Shown here: positions 58,749-64,000 of the stretch, in pieces
Layout: every line of letters begins with the position of its first letter
How positions within the stretch are numbered: position 1 is the first letter of the stretch
Assembly: GCA_035578175.1 (NCBI GenBank)
Contig: JAQMRL010000008.1
Location: forward strand, 90,748,541-90,812,540
DNA: 64,000 nucleotides
From: Catonia carolina
Lineage: Eukaryota > Arthropoda > Insecta > Hemiptera > Achilidae
Reading direction: 5' to 3'
The notes under the pieces: generated by a model
What the model was told of the DNA's origin: nothing
The model's database searches: none
Seen by the model: only the letters and a program-made list of their open reading frames with translations
Made by a program: the position numbers and the translations under genes

Positions 58749-60402
58749 GTGATCAAAATTTTAATGTTTTACTTTTTGTAGATATAATTTACAGAATACG
58801 TGTGTCGATTATTGGAAATTTAGTTCTTTGGTAAAGTATTAAAATAATCTTTATTACATTAATGTATACATAATTACCCTATTCTACACATTAGTCACAA
58901 GTAATTGAGTGATACCTAGTGCTTTAGTTTTACTGTTTAACACTTCAAATAAAATATTTGACGAATTTCAGCTCTCTAGGTTATTGGGAATTCAGAGAAT
59001 TAGTGATGATTGAAATAGTGAGTCAGTCTAAGCTCTCACATTTCATGCTAAAGATTAAGTTACACATTGACATAAACGATCATTAAAAACATGCAAAATA
59101 TTTACACGATATATTTTTAACAAGATAAATGTTTGATAAAAAGAGAAAATTAAATTCTGTCCGTTTGTAAAAACTGCCTTATGATAATTATTAAGTATTT
59201 CTATTAAATAAATAAATAAATTACTAGGCTATACACTAATGTAATATCTATTATACTAAAATTTTATAAAGGTGAAACATTTGTTAAGTAACATGGGTAC
59301 AAAGTACAGAAATCAATCTGAATCAGATTCATGGTTTGATACGTCATCTTTTCTGTGTTTTTGTACGAAATGGAGGCTTGAACTTTCAAAAAACAAGAAA
59401 TGGAAAAGTTCAATCCTTCAAATTATTGATACATCTTAGTTTTAAGGAAATTATGGATTTAGAAAAGGCCGAATGATGAAGTCGCAGCCTAAATCAGACT
59501 CATAAACAGCTAAAATTTATTTACACGAATACTAGAAAACTTTAGAAATTTTATGAGTGGTAATAAATATTAACTGTTGCAGTTGATTATACATGAGAAA
59601 AATAGCAGGAGAAAGGAGCTAGGAAGAAAAAGAACATCTTGGTTATAAAAAACCTGCAGGGTTGATAATATCAATTCTCTGTGGAAATATTTAGCATTGT
59701 CAAAGATAAGAATTGCTATGATCACCGACCTCCGGTACAAGCTGGCACCCAAAAAAAATAGACCTCCTAATAATAATAGTACCCAAATTATACTTTGAGG
59801 TGAACGGAAAAAATTACTTCAACGTTGATATTTCAATTTAAACAAATTTCTAGATAGCGATTTTTCTTTCTACGTAATTTTACAACAACATTTAAATAGT
59901 GAAAAACTTTGAGATTATTTGTTAAGACAAAAGGAAACATAAAAAATATACAATTAATAATTTACCACAAAATCAATGGAACCGACAAGCTTCTTAGAAA
60001 TTTTTACATTAATATTTATTTCATGTTAAAAATTTTAAATAATGAATTTGAAATCAAAAATTAATTTGTTAGTTCATTATATTTCATTGATTTTAATTAG
60101 ATAAAAAGTGTAAAATGATTGAGAATTTAAACATAATTTTACAACACGCTATATTATAAAAATAAAAATTATTAACAACAATAAACAAAAAGTAATTTAC
60201 CTAATAACTTCCTGTTTTGTGTAACGATAAATGTGATAATAAAATCATGTAATAAAATAACAGAGAAATAATTAGGATAATTAACACGATGTTTTTTTCT
60301 AAACAAGAAACACATAAATTTAAATAACTGCATTATTCGCCGTAAAAACTCTGCACTAATAAAATAAATAACATAAAATTTTAAAATTGTATTTAATAAT
60401 AA
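58749..60402. other. Unassigned AT-rich stretch
   Basis: No gene, repeat or signal recognised. Confidence 0.45.
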
Positions 60403-60415
60403 ACGTTTCATTCAA

Positions 60416-61313
60416 ACTTTATATGGGAACACAACAATAAAAATAGCAGTGGGGGCCGGAAAATTGACAGACGAAATAGCTACAAATAAAGGAGTCAAAG
60501 AAGGTTGTCCAATTTCACCTGCTTTATTTAATATATATGTCAACGAGCTTATGTCTATGTGGCAGCATGAAGTAGACAAGGGTATCGCTCTTACCCGCAA
60601 TACTTTTATGAACTACTTATTAGGCCTATTTGCTGTGGACACTGTGATTATACAGGAATCCGAGGACAAGCTGCAAATGGCAGTGCATAAGCTCTTCATA
60701 ATTGGCAAACATTTTAATATGAAAATTTCTGCAGGCAAATCAAAAATTATGGCTTTCCATAGAAAATGGCCTACAAGGTCTAAAATAGTGATTGGAAGCA
60801 AGAGTTTGGAGCAAATAGCTAAGTTTAAATACTTGGGATGCGATGTTACGTATGATTATGACCATGATGTGCATCAAAAAGTAACTAAGTTCAGCATGGT
60901 ATGTAGTGCAATAAGTCGATCTCTCAAGAGTAGAGCCAGGAAAAACACATTGCTAAAGTTTTATAAAGTAATGGCGATCCCAACTTTGGCTTATGGAAGT
61001 GAGGCATGGGTGCTGACGAGAAAACAGGAATCGAGAATTCAGTCAGCGGAAATGCGATTTCTAAGGCAAGTTAAGGGCTGCACAAGAGAGGATCGCATTC
61101 GTAATGAAGTAATAAGGAATGAATGCGGTGCCCAACCATTGTTGAACATTATAAGGACATACAAAGAAAAGTGGTCAGAGAATGTGTTAAGAATGTCCCA
61201 AGATCGCCTTCCATTAAATGCATTGATCCATAATCTGACAGATAAAAGATGTATTGGTAGACCGAGGAAGAGATGGACGCCGGAACAGGCTAACGCACAG
61301 CCTAATCCATGAA

Positions 61314-61356
<43 letters not shown>
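60416..61356 (+). mobile_element. 5'-truncated RTE-like LINE with target duplication
   Basis: ACGTTTCATTCAA at 60403-60415 recurs at 61357-61369. Between them lie the 3' part of a LINE and a (GAC)n tail. Coding sequence starts immediately after the left duplication (LYGNTTIKI), so truncation occurred during reverse transcription. The tail may supply the first three bases of the right duplication, leaving at least 10 certain bases. Confidence 0.9.
60418..61312 (+). pseudogene. LINE reverse transcriptase, C-terminal part
   Basis: The frame is open over about 298 codons: KEGCPISPALFNIY (RT box), LFAVDTVII in place of the catalytic LFADD, KFKYLGCDV, LAYGSEAWVLTRK, RFLRQVKGC, DRIRNEVIRNECG, and a terminal GRPRKRW. 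Substitution of one catalytic Asp (FAVD) and the missing N-terminus and endonuclease make it inactive. In the neighbouring frame the end reads LIHE followed by poly-Asp from the GAC tail, suggesting that the original stop lay within or beyond the tail and a 1-base change occurred near 61285-61300. Related to the minus-strand copy at 63293. Confidence 0.85.

Positions 61357-61359
<3 letters not shown>
61313..61359 (+). repeat. (GAC)n microsatellite tail
   Basis: About 15 perfect triplets, forming the 3' tail of the LINE. A triplet tail instead of poly-A is seen in several RTE-like LINEs. Confidence 0.95.
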
Positions 61360-61369
61360 TTTCATTCAA

Positions 61370-63292
61370 CAGAATGAAGGTAGGAATAACAAATTAAAAT
61401 TATTCAAAAATGCATAATTTGAAAGATATATAAATAAATCGTTAAGGTGTTTGAAATGGTGAAGAGAATCATGCAAAAACATAAATCAGTACGTAAAATG
61501 TAATATTCAAGTGAGTTTAGTAAATTATTTCAGCATGCACTAATTTTTATCGCGCATAGGCATATACTAACATGCTTTTCATAATATGATATGCAACGAA
61601 GGTTTTGTACTGATGTCAACAAATTCTTGCGTTTTAATACTTTTCTTGAGTGGTAGCCTATTTGTTATAATATCCAGAAAAAGTCAAAACTATATAGAGT
61701 AAAATGCATCTATTGCGATACCAATCAATAAAATTTCCTTTCTTAATAGGCTAATCATTTTTTATAAAATTCTAGAACTATACATGAGAAAACTATGTAG
61801 ACATTATTATACCTTCTAAACACGCGCCAAATTCCATTTTTTACACTCTGTTTCTGTTCAATAAATAACATTTTAAAATAAAAATGTAATACTGTAGTTT
61901 TTTTCGGTACAACAACCCAGGTTGCTCTATAGAAAGAAAAATCTGATGTGACGCACTCACACGACTTTCTTTTGCCAATGCCAATAATGAGCAATATTTA
62001 TAAATAACTTTTATTTATTTATTTGAAAGGAGGTTTTCTTATTTAGACACAATCAGATCTTTAAAAAAACTTGAAATAAACTTTACAATATGTTTAAAAC
62101 ATTTATAAGGTTAAGTAAATTGTTAAAATTAAATTTTACCTTGTTCAGCTTGCGTTGAAATCACTTATTATATCTGTAAAAGAAAAGAAACAAAAAATAA
62201 AATCAATAAATTTTATAACAAATGTTAAAATTTATGAAGAAAAACAAATGAACTAAAAGAAAGACAAGTAGTTCTTTTTATAACATTATTTGTTTAAAAA
62301 ATATACAATATCTACGAGACTAAATTTTTAAATTTTTGGAAAAGAAAAGAAAAATAATACATAACAAAAATATTTTCCTTATAGTTAAAGTAAAAAATCA
62401 GATAGCTATATTGATAATAAAGTATAAAAATAAAAGTGTAAAACAAACTAGATGGAAAAGTTTAGTTTAAAACCACTGGGATGTGAAATAAACGCATTTT
62501 CATGTGGAAGTGAGAGAGAAACGCGGAGGGAAAAGCAGGGGAAATAAAGCAGGATTGAATTTTTAAATCCGCCTGAGGTAAACGTGTTCCGAATAGACGA
62601 ATAAAATGCATGGTCTGTTGGAAGTTCGGCTATTTATATACACACACTACATACACGTTACATAAATATATTTATTTCTTTTTACGGAGAATGTTTATTC
62701 TAATATGTTTTATATTTTGTAAACAATTTTCAAAAGCTCTTACAATAGTTAAAATTACATATTTTCAATGTTCCCTAGATAAAATTATATTTACGCGTTA
62801 GTGGATACCAGTAGAATAAGAAAGAAAGTGAATTTTTGCGAAGGAATTTTTTATCAATATTTTTTATATGATCGTGTATTATTGTTTATCTGAAAAAATA
62901 TTTATTTTAGAGTTTAGATGTATTTTGTTTATTTTATGCTTGAAGCGACAACAAGTTTTTGTGCGTGATTGCAATAATTGAAATTGAAATTATTATTGTT
63001 TAACAAAGCATAATGTGTAGTAAGTTTTAGTAAAAATGCAAAAAATATATGTAATAATGCGTATATTTGTAGCGTGTTCACTATCTGTTACATAAAACTT
63101 ACGATTGACCTATCATTCCCGGCAGCAGTTAGGCTTATAATAAACGGTACAAAACAACACACAAATCTCCTCGCTGATATACAATCAGTAATATTACTCA
63201 TTCAATGACCAATTTTGGGGCTGTATTCTCAAAAGCTGTAAATTTATACGGTCAACAATGTGAAATGACTCACCATGGGATAAACCATTATT
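61370..63292. other. Unassigned AT-rich stretch with an H fragment
   Basis: 61939-61990 on the minus strand carries an H-family 3' end (TTTGCCAATGCC... ATCTGATGTGACGCACTCAC read on plus). Otherwise no gene or repeat recognised. Confidence 0.45.
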
Positions 63293-64000
63293 ATTCTTCT
63301 TCTTCTTCTTACTATCAAGGATTAGGCATAAGCCTGTTCCGAACTCACAAACCATTCTGTACGTCTACATAAACACGAGACACTCCAGCCCGTACATCTC
63401 GACTACTGCCGTCTTCTTTAAGGTCTTCCCACTCCCTTCTTCCAACTGAAACTTATTTCGTCACTTTTAAAGGTAATTCTCTCCTCTGGCATCCGTTCCA
63501 AATGTTTCCTCCATTGATTCCGGTGCTCCTCCACTTTTCTCATTCAAGCTAAATACACCCAACTCGGATCTAATTTCCTTGTTATGTGTTAGATCCAGCC
63601 TCAAGCAGCCCTTCACCCTTCTTAAAAACCTTATTTCAGTTGCTTGGATCCTACTTTCTTGGCGTTTTGTGGTAACCCATGACTACTTCCATAAAGAAGG
63701 ACTAGGGCTGTCATTACCTTGTAGAACTTCACTACTGTCTCTGTTCTAGCTCTGTTACCCAGTGTTTTGTTAATGGTACCACAAACAGCTTGAAATTTAT
63801 TTATTTTATTTTCGACATCCAAGTCTCTATCAAAGCTCTCACATCGCAGCCCAGATAGTTATTGTCTAAAGCAATCTTCGAATGAGTGGGATACTTCCCA
63901 CTGAATGCCATAACCTTTGATTTAGCAACCAATACTCGTAAATTATACTTTTTACATAAATCATTTAAAACATAAACTGCTCTTTGAAACTCATCTTCAC
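63293..64000 (-). pseudogene. RTE-like LINE 3' end running off the window
   Basis: On the minus strand, from the window edge leftward: DEFQRAVYVLNDLCKKYNL, AKSKVMAF, YLGCDV, KFYKVMTALVLLYGS, RQESRIQATEIRFLRRVKGC, and then a decayed C-terminus to a (GAA)n-type tail at about 63293-63312. The order and wording match 60418-61312, so it is the same family but older (frame changes near 63660-63820 and 63870). The catalytic box would lie beyond base 64000. Confidence 0.8.

Overview
The window looks like eukaryotic, probably insect, intergenic or intronic DNA. It is strongly AT-rich and has long microsatellites. It is crowded with broken non-LTR retrotransposons (jockey-like and RTE-like), a mariner relic, tRNA-derived SINEs and short DNA transposons. 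I found no convincing host exon, no rRNA or functional tRNA gene, no operon and no CRISPR array. The jockey plus mariner plus Helentron-like mix suggests an arthropod with a large genome. A hemipteran is my guess, with low confidence.

Layout. 0-5.4 kb: a doubtful LINE relic, a 658 bp TIR element, SINEs and a near-perfect 276 bp palindrome. 5.4-18.6 kb: three copies of a Helentron/HINE-like element (H family), several tRNA-derived SINEs, a jockey fragment, a 1.44 kb long-TIR transposon with a GC-rich core inserted in a SINE, and a MITE inside a larger inverted repeat. 19-30 kb: a second copy of the TIR element carrying about 570 extra bases, one family-B repeat and four jockey relics. 30-36 kb: LINE relics and two more H copies, one with a nested 190 bp insertion flanked by target duplications. 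36.5-40 kb: the largest coding relic, an RTE-like endonuclease/reverse transcriptase with several breaks and a repetitive 3' end. 40-48 kb: jockey tails, an AT microsatellite, another H copy and a Harbinger-like element. 48-54.6 kb: a transposase fragment, a cluster of family-B repeats and a 419 bp MITE. 56-57.4 kb: an internally deleted mariner with a truncated SINE beside it. 60.4-61.4 kb: a 5'-truncated LINE with clean target duplications and a GAC microsatellite tail. The window ends inside another LINE on the minus strand.

There is no pathway here. The interactions are parasitic and nested: SINEs and MITEs presumably depend on enzymes of LINEs and DNA transposons located elsewhere, and insertions into one another give a relative chronology. 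Family assignments come from motifs and structure read by eye, without database comparison. Boundaries are good to a few bases where target duplications are described and to about 10-30 bases otherwise.
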